Virus record (IMG/VR): IMGVR_UViG_3300034073_004656
Coordinates: 1-29,302 of that record
Strand: one strand, 5' to 3'
Length of the DNA: 29,302 nt
From: a virus
The position numbers and the translations under genes are program-made. The notes under the pieces are model-generated. The model saw only the letters and a program-made list of their open reading frames with translations, had not been told where the DNA came from and made no database searches. Shown piece after piece: positions 8,956 through 17,700 of the stretch; positions within the stretch are counted from its first letter, which is position 1, and every line of letters begins with the position of its first letter.

Positions 8956-9579
8956 ATGGCATATTTAGATAATTCAGAAATTGTAGTAGATGCAATTCTT
9001 ACCAAAAAGGGTAGAGAAAAATTAGCAACAGGAGAAGGTCTTAACATTACAAAGTTTGCTCTTGGTGATGATGAGATTGACTATACTCTTTATGAACCAG
9101 CCCACCCACGTGGAAGTGCATATTATGATTCAGCTATTCGTGCAATACCTATTACAGAAGCATCACCTGATGAAACACAAGTATTAAGATGGAAACTCGT
9201 AACTCTTCCAAAAGGAACAACAAAAATTCCTGTTGTTGAGTTCGGTATTCCAAACATTACTGTAACACAAAATTCAGGTCAAGTTGCACTTACACCGACA
9301 ACCTCACCAAGTGGAAACTCACAATCAGGATATACAGTTGTTCTCGCAAACAAAAACGCAGGAACTCTTGTTGGTTCGGGTACAGTATCTGGAACTGGAA
9401 CAATTCCTTTAACAAACGAAGTAACTTCAACAGCAGCGGTAGAAAGAGGATTATCATTTACTTTCTTACCAAATCCAAGTATTACACAAACAATCAGAAC
9501 AACGATTACCGTTTATGGTAATGAAACTGGTGGTTCTCAAACAATACCAGTAACAGTAAATTACGTAAGACCAACATAA
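8956..9579 (+). CDS. Putative tail fibre/baseplate-associated protein (207 aa)
   Basis: Residues 1 to about 90 begin MAYLDNSEIVVDAILTKKGR and continue with a LNITKFALGDDEIDY segment. This resembles the N-terminal attachment domain of tail-collar fibre proteins (an 'iLT..G...la...l.it.falGD' pattern) and is very familiar from uncultured marine phages. From about residue 95 the protein is Thr/Ser/Val-rich with alternating beta strands, like a single bacterial Ig-type domain, and ends VNYVRPT. AAGGAA about 10 nt upstream supports this start. An 18-nt gap with another GGGAG links it to the next gene, so the two are probably co-transcribed. Attachment to the baseplate is inferred. No enzyme motif is visible. 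Confidence 0.7.
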   Translation: MAYLDNSEIVVDAILTKKGREKLATGEGLNITKFALGDDEIDYTLYEPAHPRGSAYYDSAIRAIPITEASPDETQVLRWKLVTLPKGTTKIPVVEFGIPNITVTQNSGQVALTPTTSPSGNSQSGYTVVLANKNAGTLVGSGTVSGTGTIPLTNEVTSTAAVERGLSFTFLPNPSITQTIRTTITVYGNETGGSQTIPVTVNYVRPT

Positions 9580-9597
9580 TAGGGAGATATAAAACAA

Positions 9598-10836
9598 ATG
9601 GCAGAAATTATAGGACAAGCCGGAACCAATTTAACAACTGAATTAGCTAATTACCTAAATAGATCAAATGGTAATATTAATTCACAAGAACTTGCTGGTA
9701 TTATAAACCAATATCTCGTTGGTGGTGATAAACTTGGAGCACAAGGTTCCCAAGTATCAACCGGAATTTATAGAAGATTTTTAGAAACAGATGTTGTTGC
9801 AGGAAAAGTTGAAGTAGTAACAACAGGGTTGTGGAGTGGTGATACAGGTAGTTTAAATTTATTCTTTACTTCATCAACTGAACTTGCAAACGCATCGATT
9901 TCAAATTATTACACAAATGTTTATAATGAAAACCCAAGTTCATCAGCATCAACTGTTCAATTTGCAGTTGCTTATGGTCACAGACTCGCAAGTGGTTCTG
10001 TTTCATTAAGTTCAAACGATAGTGCAACTTTACCGACAAAAGCAACATATGCACAATATCGTTCAATCTTATTAGACCAAGACCAAACACAATTTGAATA
10101 TTATTCTCCAACAGGTTCTGGTGTATATGCATCTGATGAAATTTATGTAGTAAATGTATCTCGTAGTAGATATAAAGAAAAATTAGACGCAGGAAACTGG
10201 TCATTAACTCTTTCGGGTTCTAATGGAACATTTACTTTTATTGATGATAGTGGTAAGAAATTCGATGATAGAGTTGGTAAGGCTGGTAGAATATTTTACG
10301 TTGGTTCGGGTTCATTAAATTTAGGAACTGAAAACGCAGCAACAGTTAATACATTAACCGCTTCTAATGGTGAGGGGTATGGTCTTTTCTATCCTGACCA
10401 AGGTATTTTTGTATTAAATCCAGTTGCTATCCATGACACAGTTGGTTCATCATTTTCTGTATCAGGTTCGGCACAAGTATCACTTTCAGAACCATATAGA
10501 GGATCAGCTTACGAAGCTAAAAATCAATTCCTTTTATATAACATGATATCTGGTGGTAGTGATTTTGAAGCACGTAGAACTGAAAATGTTTCAACTACCC
10601 ATTATTTCGTAAGAGCAACTAACAGAGAGTTTAATTATTCAAATAACCCAACCTTTGTTACTGGTTCTGATGGAACATTTGCAGAATCATCTTTCGAAAG
10701 AGACCCAAGAACATTTATAACAACCGTGGGTCTATACAATGATGCGAACGAGTTGTTGGCAGTTGCAAAAACATCACAACCGATTCCAAAATCATTCGAT
10801 AAAGAAGTTCTAATAAAAGTTAAATTAGACTTCTAA
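9598..10836 (+). CDS. Putative virion structural protein (412 aa)
   Basis: The sequence is beta-rich and Ser/Gly-rich, with no signal peptide or membrane segment. An N-terminal helical part (about 1-60, MAEIIGQAGTNLTTELANYL) is followed by segments such as YVVNVSRSRYKEKLDAGNW and GLFYPDQGIFVLNP. The C-terminal 80 residues (EFNYSNNPTF, then FITTVGLYNDANELLAVAKT) match the C-terminus of the 383-aa protein beyond the terminator, so the two share at least that domain. AGGGAGA lies about 10 nt before the ATG. The gene is followed by a terminator, which ends the virion transcript that includes the 207-aa gene. The virion role comes from neighbours and from resemblance to marine phage proteins; the precise position is unknown. 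Confidence 0.7.
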   Translation: MAEIIGQAGTNLTTELANYLNRSNGNINSQELAGIINQYLVGGDKLGAQGSQVSTGIYRRFLETDVVAGKVEVVTTGLWSGDTGSLNLFFTSSTELANASISNYYTNVYNENPSSSASTVQFAVAYGHRLASGSVSLSSNDSATLPTKATYAQYRSILLDQDQTQFEYYSPTGSGVYASDEIYVVNVSRSRYKEKLDAGNWSLTLSGSNGTFTFIDDSGKKFDDRVGKAGRIFYVGSGSLNLGTENAATVNTLTASNGEGYGLFYPDQGIFVLNPVAIHDTVGSSFSVSGSAQVSLSEPYRGSAYEAKNQFLLYNMISGGSDFEARRTENVSTTHYFVRATNREFNYSNNPTFVTGSDGTFAESSFERDPRTFITTVGLYNDANELLAVAKTSQPIPKSFDKEVLIKVKLDF

Positions 10837-10869
10837 ATTTTTTAAGGGAGACAAATCATAGAGAGATAG

Positions 10870-10903
10870 GAAACCCGATTGGATAAGTCGGGTTTCTTTT
10901 TTT
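10870..10903 (+). terminator. Rho-independent terminator
   Basis: A perfect 9-bp stem (GAAACCCGA / TCGGGTTTC) encloses a 9-nt loop and is followed directly by seven T residues. It lies 33 nt after the stop of the 412-aa virion gene and 34 nt before the next ATG. It stands out in the AT-rich surroundings because of its G/C core. It is the only clear intrinsic terminator I found in the window. Confidence 0.93.
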
Positions 10904-10908
10904 AATAT

Positions 10909-10916
10909 ACTTATTA
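10909..10916 (+). promoter_or_regulatory. TACTTATT element after the terminator
   Basis: TACTTATT differs from TATTTATA at two positions. It lies just after the terminator and 21 nt before the ATG of the 383-aa gene, where a new promoter is required. It also sits inside a weak inverted repeat, TATAC...GTATA. Confidence 0.25.
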
Positions 10917-10937
10917 TTAGTATATGAGAGATTAAAA

Positions 10938-12089
10938 ATGTTTAAGTCGATTCCCAAATCATCAGTATCAAAACGAAATTTTAAAACATTTAAAAGATGG
11001 AATGTTGGTAATTCATCTTATCCCGTAATCTCTGCAAGTTTTGATTCGAGTTCCAATTTTGATTCATCTACTGAATTAAGTTTTGATGTAAATGGAACAA
11101 CTATTTATAACAGACCTTATTATAATTCCCTCAAAGCAAAATATTATCAAAGTAATGGAAATGTCATAACTCAGTTTGGGGTTATGGAAAATCCTGCAAA
11201 TTTTCAAATAGAAAGAAGATTACCAAATACTTTTTATGTCATTTCAATCGATAGAGATAAATTTGGTGAACAGATAAAACAAAATTCTTTAATTTTAGAA
11301 GATTTAGATAATAATACAACATATAATGATGATGGTTATGGCTCTCTTATAAAAGAAACATATGATTATTATTTATTAAATTTAGATTTAGGTCAGGGAA
11401 CTGTAACTGTTTATGATGGATTTAATACATTTACATTAGATGTTATTACAATTGATATGCTTAACAATGAAGCAACATTACTTTATAGTGGACAAACAAT
11501 TGAAACATTTCCTGTTGAGTTTGATTTTGGAGAAGGTATTGTTAGATTTTCAGAACAAATACCTGCTGTCGGTGATTTATTTTTAGAAAACGTTAGATAC
11601 GGAAATGTTTTTTATGATGATGGTTTAGTTGTTTTAACCAATGAAGTTCAATTTGAAAATTACAATTTAATTTTCAATTCCACTCATACAATTTATGAAA
11701 CGGAAGTATTGATTAATGTAGATGAAGGTGAATTTAATTATTCACAAAATCCATCTGCTGTAATCGTAGAATTAAGCGGTTCATATCAATTTGAAACAAC
11801 ACCAATAACGAATGTAAGTCCTGCTCAAAATGTAACTATAAAACATATAAATCAAATAAAATTAAAACAATCATTTTCTGGTTCATATAATCCAAATATT
11901 ACAGGTTCTTGGGATGATTATTCTTTAAATAGATGGTCTGACCCAACAGGTTCTTATTTAACACCATACATAACAACAATTGGTTTATATGATGATGATG
12001 GTGATTTGGTTGTTGTAGCGAAATTACCTCAACCAATTAAATCATATCCTGATTTACCTGTCAACTTTTTAGTTCGTTTTGATAGTTAA
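10938..12089 (+). CDS. Putative virion structural protein (383 aa), paralogue of the 412-aa protein
   Basis: The protein begins MFKSIPKSSVSKRNFKTFKR and is beta-rich, with many Asp/Asn-Tyr strands. Its C-terminal part, EFNYSQNPSAV and then YITTIGLYDDDGDLVVVAKL with QPIKS, aligns with the end of the 412-aa protein (EFNYSNNPTF, FITTVGLYNDANELLAVAKT, QPIPKS). A central segment (residues about 130-210, DLGQGTVTVYDG and DFGEGIVRF) has repeated strands not seen in the other protein. The gene starts just after a terminator, so it needs its own promoter; the TACTTATT element 23 nt upstream is a candidate. No strong Shine-Dalgarno is visible (GAGAGATTAAAA precedes the ATG). Likely a tail or baseplate component; no more precise role can be given. 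Confidence 0.7.
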   Translation: MFKSIPKSSVSKRNFKTFKRWNVGNSSYPVISASFDSSSNFDSSTELSFDVNGTTIYNRPYYNSLKAKYYQSNGNVITQFGVMENPANFQIERRLPNTFYVISIDRDKFGEQIKQNSLILEDLDNNTTYNDDGYGSLIKETYDYYLLNLDLGQGTVTVYDGFNTFTLDVITIDMLNNEATLLYSGQTIETFPVEFDFGEGIVRFSEQIPAVGDLFLENVRYGNVFYDDGLVVLTNEVQFENYNLIFNSTHTIYETEVLINVDEGEFNYSQNPSAVIVELSGSYQFETTPITNVSPAQNVTIKHINQIKLKQSFSGSYNPNITGSWDDYSLNRWSDPTGSYLTPYITTIGLYDDDGDLVVVAKLPQPIKSYPDLPVNFLVRFDS

Positions 12090-12093
12090 CATA

Positions 12094-12101
12094 TATTTAT
12101 A
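12094..12101 (+). promoter_or_regulatory. TATTTATA element before the 60-aa gene
   Basis: Exact TATTTATA 18 nt before the ATG at 12120, followed by a strong AAAGGAG ribosome site at 12108-12114. It lies in the 30-bp gap after the 383-aa gene. Confidence 0.4.
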
Positions 12102-12119
12102 TTATACAAAGGAGATACT

Positions 12120-12302
12120 ATGTCTAAAATTTTAGAATTATACGGAAAATCAGATTTTTCAAAATTACCAAATAAATCATTTGATAAAACACCAATTGAG
12201 CCTGATGGTGGTTCAGACCTTGCAAAAAACGAATCAGCTCTTGAAAAAGCACGTGGTGGTAAGTTGAATGAAAAAAAATATTCTGACTCAGTTGAAAAAT
12301 AA
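12120..12302 (+). CDS. Small conserved phage-type protein (60 aa)
   Basis: This hydrophilic, highly charged protein has no Cys and no membrane segment: it begins MSKILELYGKSDFSKLPNKS and ends KKYSDSVEK. It has an unusually strong ribosome site for this window (AAAGGAG with 5-nt spacing), which suggests high expression. TATTTATA lies 18 nt upstream of the ATG. The gene sits at the end of the virion block and is followed without any gap by the GTG start of the sulfotransferase-like gene. The pattern resembles small proteins I have seen beside virion genes of uncultured marine myoviruses, but I cannot assign a function. Confidence 0.75.
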   Translation: MSKILELYGKSDFSKLPNKSFDKTPIEPDGGSDLAKNESALEKARGGKLNEKKYSDSVEK

Positions 12303-12878
12303 GTGAGTTCTTGTGTAAATCATGATCAAAAATGGGGATATATTCATATCCCCAAAACAGCCGGAACCACAATATCAAATATTTTAAGTTACACAGGAAA
12401 TGTAGAAGGACTTGAGCATAGTCATTCCGCAATTAATAAGTTTCCCTCAAATTATTTTATTTTTACTTTTGTAAGAAATCCTTTTACTAGATATCTTTCT
12501 ATGTTTTTTCATGAAACTAAATTAGGAAGATTTAATGGTAATATGTATGAATTTACCAAACACACGAACAAAAACATAGTATTTAATCCCCAAATTTATT
12601 TTATAAAAACTGGTGAAACCGAAAATAAAAAGGTAAATTTTATTGGAAGATATGAAAATCTTTTCAATGATATAAATTTTGTATTAGAAAAAACAGGTAA
12701 TAAAAAAGTTTCTCAAATACCTCATTTAAATAAAAATTCAATTTATGAAAAACATCCAAATTTAAATCAACAAAAATATTATGAGATTTATTTGAGGGAT
12801 AATTACATAAGAGAATATATAAAAGAAAAGTATATAGAAGATTTTCAATATTTTAAATATGACATGGTTATACAATAA
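12303..12878 (+). CDS. Sulfotransferase-family protein (PAPS-binding, Sulfotransfer_2-like)
   Basis: The 191-aa product has both cofactor signatures of PAPS-dependent sulfotransferases. HIPKTAGTT at residues 15-23 is the 5'-phosphosulfate loop, and RNPFTRYLS at 58-66 is the 3'-phosphate-binding motif with its Arg and Ser. FIGRYENL (113-120) and the C-terminal YLRDNYIREYIKEKYIEDF pattern are also typical. Such enzymes move sulfate from PAPS to a hydroxyl, usually on a carbohydrate; the acceptor here is unknown. The start is GTG directly after the preceding TAA, because no in-frame ATG precedes the loop. Its last 20 nt overlap the next gene. It is short for the family but retains the core motifs. 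It is very A-rich, like an acquired accessory gene (moron); this last point is inference. Confidence 0.82.
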   Translation: MSSCVNHDQKWGYIHIPKTAGTTISNILSYTGNVEGLEHSHSAINKFPSNYFIFTFVRNPFTRYLSMFFHETKLGRFNGNMYEFTKHTNKNIVFNPQIYFIKTGETENKKVNFIGRYENLFNDINFVLEKTGNKKVSQIPHLNKNSIYEKHPNLNQQKYYEIYLRDNYIREYIKEKYIEDFQYFKYDMVIQ

Positions 12879-13257
12879 TATTCAAATTAACTCAATAGAA
12901 CAAATGCCTGAAAAAACTATTGGGTTTATCTACAAAATTACTAATCAAAAAACAGGTGAGTATTATATTGGAAAAAAACAAATTTTATCTCAAAAAACTC
13001 TACCTCCTTTAAAGGGATTTAAAAGAAAAAGAAAAGTAATTAAAGAAAGTAATTGGCAGTCATATCGTTCTTCCAACGATGTAGTTAAAGAATGGGTCGA
13101 TGATGATATAAAATTAGAAATACTTCGCTTTTGTAAATCTAAAAAATCACTCACTTATTATGAATTACAAGAACAGTTTGCACATGATGTTTTATCAGAC
13201 CCACTTGCAAAAAATGATAATCTTTTAGGTAAGTTTTATAAAAAAGATTTGGAATAA
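12859..13257 (+). CDS. SegE-like GIY-YIG endonuclease domain protein (132 aa)
   Basis: GFIYKITN (22-29) and YYIGKK (35-40) are the two halves of the GIY-YIG motif. A basic segment follows (about 53-70, KRKRKVIKESNWQSYRSSND). YELQEQF (101-107) includes the candidate metal-binding Glu. The length and the leading TWLYNN match phage proteins annotated as SegE-like GIY-YIG; T4 Seg proteins are free-standing homing endonucleases. The upstream ATG at 12859 is preferred over the one at 12904 because the TWLYNN segment looks conserved, even though it makes a 20-nt overlap with the sulfotransferase gene. It could act in homing or in DNA processing; the sequence does not say which. Placement next to primase is typical of selfish nucleases in replication regions. 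Confidence 0.82.
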   Translation: MTWLYNNIQINSIEQMPEKTIGFIYKITNQKTGEYYIGKKQILSQKTLPPLKGFKRKRKVIKESNWQSYRSSNDVVKEWVDDDIKLEILRFCKSKKSLTYYELQEQFAHDVLSDPLAKNDNLLGKFYKKDLE

Positions 13258-13261
13258 TTAA

Positions 13262-13290
13262 TTGACTTTAAACTATTTTATTAGTATATT
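13262..13290 (+). promoter_or_regulatory. Sigma70-type promoter upstream of primase
   Basis: TTGACT (13262-13267) is followed by a 17-nt spacer and TATATT (13285-13290). The -35 matches consensus at 5 of 6 positions, the -10 at 5 of 6, and the spacing is ideal. The predicted start, near 13297, is about 12 nt before the primase ATG at 13309. It lies in the 51-nt gap after the SegE-like gene. This suggests that host RNA polymerase transcribes the replication genes early. Confidence 0.72.
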
Positions 13291-13308
13291 ATATACAAAA
13301 TAAAATGT

Positions 13309-14247
13309 ATGCTCTCTCAACGAGATAAATTTACAGTCATATCTACACTTGACGAAGTTCTCGGGGTCGGTAGTTCTCTTAAAGGAAACGAACAGGCACA
13401 CCTATGTCCTTTCTGTCACCACCACAAAAAGAAACTTCAAGTCAATTTAGAAACTCAAAAGTGGCACTGTTGGGTATGTGATGCCAAGGGAAGTCGTATA
13501 TCTTCTTTACTGCGTAAATTAAATGTAGATGTAAAGAAACTCAAGAGAATAAAGGAAATATATGATGACGAATACTCCACTCCTTATGTAGAAACTGAAG
13601 AAGTAGTTCAGTTATTTCTTCCACAACAATACAGACCTTTATGGGAAACTCCAAGGGGGGTGAATCCTCATTATAGAAACGCACTTTCATACATGAGACA
13701 ACGGGGGTTTACACAAGACCTCCTAATGAGATATCAAGTTGGATATTGTGAAGATGGTCTTTATGGTGGTAGAGTGATAATTCCTTCGTATGACGAAAAC
13801 TACAAACTCAATTACTTCATCGCTCGTTCTTTTTATGATGGTGAAAAAATGAAGTATAAGAACCCACCCGTATCCAAAAATGTGATTATATTTGAAAACC
13901 AAATCAATTGGAAAGAACCAATAACTTTGGTAGAAGGCATATTTGACGCAATGACAATACGAAGAAACTCTATTCCTCTACTCGGTAAGTTTGTTCCTAA
14001 AAAACTAATGAACAAGATATTTAAAGAAGGAGTGAAAAAAATTAACATTCTCCTTGATGATGACGCTCAGGAACAAGCAATTTACTATACCAACTATTTC
14101 CAAAAACAAGGTATTCAAACTACCAACATTCTCCCACAACTTAAAGACGCAAACGAAATGGGGTTTGAAACCGTAAATCATTTAATCAAAACAACCAAAG
14201 AAACCACATTCGAAGATTTGGTATTTCAAAAGTTAGATACTTTATAA
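13309..14247 (+). CDS. DNA primase (CHC2-type zinc finger plus Toprim, T4 gp61-like)
   Basis: This enzyme synthesises RNA primers for lagging-strand replication, probably working with a phage DnaB-type helicase (none is in the window). The N-terminal zinc-binding domain has CPFC (33-36) and HCWVC (53-57). The Toprim domain has LVEGIFDAM (207-215) with catalytic Glu209, an acidic DDD at 250-252 (NILLDDDAQ) and KDANE (279-283). The 312-aa length is close to that of T4 gp61 (about 340 aa). The start follows a sigma70-like promoter by 18 nt, and no Shine-Dalgarno is evident. The downstream oxygenase ATG begins 1 nt after the stop, implying co-transcription. Codon use appears less A-rich than in the flanking accessory genes, which fits a core gene. 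Confidence 0.92.
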   Translation: MLSQRDKFTVISTLDEVLGVGSSLKGNEQAHLCPFCHHHKKKLQVNLETQKWHCWVCDAKGSRISSLLRKLNVDVKKLKRIKEIYDDEYSTPYVETEEVVQLFLPQQYRPLWETPRGVNPHYRNALSYMRQRGFTQDLLMRYQVGYCEDGLYGGRVIIPSYDENYKLNYFIARSFYDGEKMKYKNPPVSKNVIIFENQINWKEPITLVEGIFDAMTIRRNSIPLLGKFVPKKLMNKIFKEGVKKINILLDDDAQEQAIYYTNYFQKQGIQTTNILPQLKDANEMGFETVNHLIKTTKETTFEDLVFQKLDTL

Positions 14248-14248
14248 A

Positions 14249-14788
14249 ATGAAAATTATAGAAAATTTTTTTAGTGATGAAGATTTTAATTTTTTAAATG
14301 AAAAAAGTTTAGAAATTTATAATAATAAAAATACTTCAAAAAACACATGGAATTACAATGTAAAACAATTTTCAAAAGAAATAGAAGTTTATGACTTAAA
14401 AGAAGAGAATACTATATACTCTGTTATAAATAAGACACTTATTTACTATAATATTTTCAATTATTCTCCCCAAATGAGATTTTTTTATTGTCCTCCTGGT
14501 TCTTACATACCATGGCATACCGATGAGGGTTGGTATTCTGCATTGACAATTTATTTAAATGATAATTGGAATTTTGAATTTGGTGGGTTATATCAATACT
14601 ATGATGATAATGAAATAAAAACAATAATTCCACGTAAAAATTTAGCATTATTTCAAAAGGGAGGTATATCCCATAGTACAACAATACAATCAGTTTATTC
14701 ACCAATTAGAAGAAGTGTACAAATACATTTCATAGACTCGTATAATTCGGATATTTACGAAAAAAAAACAAATAAATCTCTTATTTAA
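14249..14788 (+). CDS. 2-oxoglutarate/Fe(II)-dependent oxygenase-like protein (179 aa)
   Basis: The double-stranded beta-helix iron site is visible: HTD at 90-92 (His90, Asp92) and the distal His142 in GGISHST. Arg154/Arg155 in SPIRRSVQIHF is the likely 2-oxoglutarate anchor. The intervening SALTIYLND, GGLYQYYDD and IIPRKNLALF strands are typical of the 2OG-FeII_Oxy/prolyl-4-hydroxylase-like fold. The length suits a single-domain enzyme. The substrate is unknown: protein side chain, DNA base and small metabolite are all possible. The gene sits 1 nt after primase and 8 nt before the nuclease fusion, so it is carried in the replication transcript. It is visibly more A/T-rich than primase, with A-runs near its end, suggesting later acquisition. 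Confidence 0.85.
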   Translation: MKIIENFFSDEDFNFLNEKSLEIYNNKNTSKNTWNYNVKQFSKEIEVYDLKEENTIYSVINKTLIYYNIFNYSPQMRFFYCPPGSYIPWHTDEGWYSALTIYLNDNWNFEFGGLYQYYDDNEIKTIIPRKNLALFQKGGISHSTTIQSVYSPIRRSVQIHFIDSYNSDIYEKKTNKSLI

Positions 14789-14796
14789 AAATCTCT

Positions 14797-17700
14797 ATGA
14801 TAATAGATAAAATATATCACTTAGCAGATATACACATACGAAACTTACAACGACACAAAGAATACAGGTTAGTATTCCAAAAGTTTTTAGACCAAGTTAA
14901 ACAAGATAATTTAGAAAATTCTGTTATTTATATTGCAGGTGATATTGCTCATGCTAAAACAGAAATGTCACCCGAATTGGTACAAGAAATTAGTACATTT
15001 TTATCACAATGTGCTGATTTAAGAGAAACCATAGTTATAACAGGAAATCACGATTGTAACTTAAATAATTCACATAGATTAGATGTACTCACACCGATTA
15101 TCAAAAACCTCAATCATCCTAAACTACATTATTTTAGGGATACTGGTGTTTATCCTTTCCACAATCTTACTTTTGTTGTATATTCCATATTGGATCATAA
15201 GGATAATTGGCCTAAAGCAGACACCATTGCCGGAGAAAACAAAATCTGTTTATTTCATGGACCGGTAAATAAAGCCGAAACTGACATCGGATATACAGTA
15301 TCATCAAATTCATTTACAGTAGATATGTTTGATGGATTTGATATGGTGTTGATGGGAGATATTCACCGAAGACAAAACTTGGGACAGGGGTATGAGCATA
15401 TTGTTTATGCAGGTTCTCTTATCCAACAAAATCACGGTGAGTTATTAGAAAATCATGGTTACCTTCTATGGGATGTTTTAAGTCGTACATATACCGAACA
15501 TCATATCCACAATGACTATGGGTTTTTAACTATTGACGTTGTAGATGGAAAAATTCCGCAATGGGTATATGATGAAATCAATACTAAACTTCCAAAATAT
15601 CCAAGACTCAGACTTCGTTTTACAAACACAGAAGCAAGTAGAATGAAACTGTGTATTACTGAATTAAAAAAACTTTTTAATGTTGATGAAATTACAGTAA
15701 CAAGGACGGATACAATTGGGCAACTTAAACAAAATAATAAAGTTAATAAAAATATTGTTGGTAATGTAAAGGATGAGACTTTCCAAAATCAACTTATTAA
15801 AGATTATTTAGAAAGACAGTTTTTTCTTGATACGGAAGAAATAGACAAAATAACAAAAATAAATAAGGAATTAAATGGTAAAATATCCACCCAAGATATG
15901 GCTGAAAATATCTTGTGGATTCCGAAAAAGTTAGAATTTTCAAATATGTTTTCTTATGGTGAGGGAAACAAAGTTGATTTTACCAAATCAAAAGGTATTG
16001 TTGGTATTTTTGCACCCAATGCATCTGGTAAGTCTTCTCTTTTTGACGCACTTGCATTTTGTTTGTTTGATAAAACTTCCCGTACCTTTGTTGCTAAAAA
16101 TATTTTAAATAATCAAAGTGATTGGTTTAGTTGTCGTTTTCAGTTTGAAGTAGATGGTGTGGATTATTTTATTGAACGTAAAGCAAAATACGTAAGAAAA
16201 GGACAAGCAGTTAAAGTAGATGTTGATTTTTGGAAGGAAGATGGCGGTATAATTACATCATTAAATGGAGAACAAAGAAGAGATACAAATAAAAACATAG
16301 AAAATTATATTGGGAACTTTGAAGACTTTGTTCTAACCTCACTTTCCTTACAGGGAAATAACGCACTTTTTATAGACAAGTCACAAACAGAACGAAAAGA
16401 AATACTTTCACAATTTATTGGGGTGGATATTTTTGATAAATTATATACCGAGGCTGCAGAAGAAAACAGAGAAAATGCAACCCTTATCAAAAAATTCAAA
16501 TCTGACGATTTTACGACGCGACTTGCAAAAATTCAAAAAGACCTTCAAGAAAAACAAAATGAGTATAAATTAGTTCAAATCCAAATGGATAGTTTGGGTG
16601 ATAAAGAAGATGAACTAAATAAATCTTTGGTAAGATTAAACTCTAAAATAGTTCCTTTAAAATCTGATACGTTTGGAATTGATGTATTGGAATCTGATAA
16701 AGAAAGGTTAGAAATTAAACTTTCAAATCTTACAGATGAGATAGATAAATTGCAAAATAAAATAACTCATTTAGAGGAAACACAACTTGAATTAGAGGAA
16801 ACACTTGATTCATTTGATGAAGATGAATTAGAGACAAAATATAAGTCTTTAATACAAATCAAAGAAAGTAAAAAAGAGTTACAAAACCAAATTGAAAAAG
16901 TAGAAATAAGAAAAGAAGGTTTATTGGAAAAGAAAGACCATCTTGATTCTCATAAGTATAATCCAGAATGTCAAATTTGTGTTGAAAACTCTCAATCTAT
17001 ACTTGAAGGTAAAAAGACCCTAATCGAACAATTGAACTCGTTAGAATTAGAATTAAGTGGGTTAAATGAAAAGTTAAACGTAGTTAGTCAAGAAGTTAAT
17101 TTATTTGAAGATGTAGAGCAACAATTTAAGGATTTACAAATTCTAAAAGAAAAAGAAATTAGATTAGACAAGGAATTATCGTCTATAATAAACAAAGTAT
17201 TTCAATTGGAAGTACAACAAGATAAGTTAAAAACAGAAATTCAAAAAACTGATGAATTAATACAAGATTACCATCAGAATGAAATACAAATTGAAAAAAA
17301 TAATTCAATCCGTCAAGAAATAAAAGTTGTAAGGGATGAACTTGAATCAGTAAAATCTAATTCTAAAAAAACAAATTCAAAATTATTGTCTTTGAATGGT
17401 GAAGTTAGCACTCTTAAGTCAAACAAACAACAGATTGAAGAAAGAATACAAGAAGTAAGGGATTTAGAAGAACAAAATAGACTATACGATTATTACTTAA
17501 ATGCACTTGGTAAAGATGGAATACCATATGAGTTGATTGAGAAAGCACTTCCTATGATTGAGGGTGAGGTCAATAATATCTTGGGACAAATCGTAGAATT
17601 TGGTATGATGTTGGAGATGGACGGCAAGAACATTAATGCATATCTCGTATACGGAGACCAACGGTGGTCTTTGGAAATGTGTAGTGGTATGGAAAGATTT

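Noticed and set aside
15083-15268. Small hydrophobic plus-strand open frame that looks like a membrane peptide
   Set aside because: It lies out of frame inside the nuclease domain of the fusion gene, where the real frame has invariant catalytic motifs.
15800-15960. Artificial joining of separate nuclease and ATPase genes by a sequencing error
   Set aside because: The frame stays open with normal codon use through the junction, and no relic stop or start with a ribosome site is visible. Raw reads would settle it.
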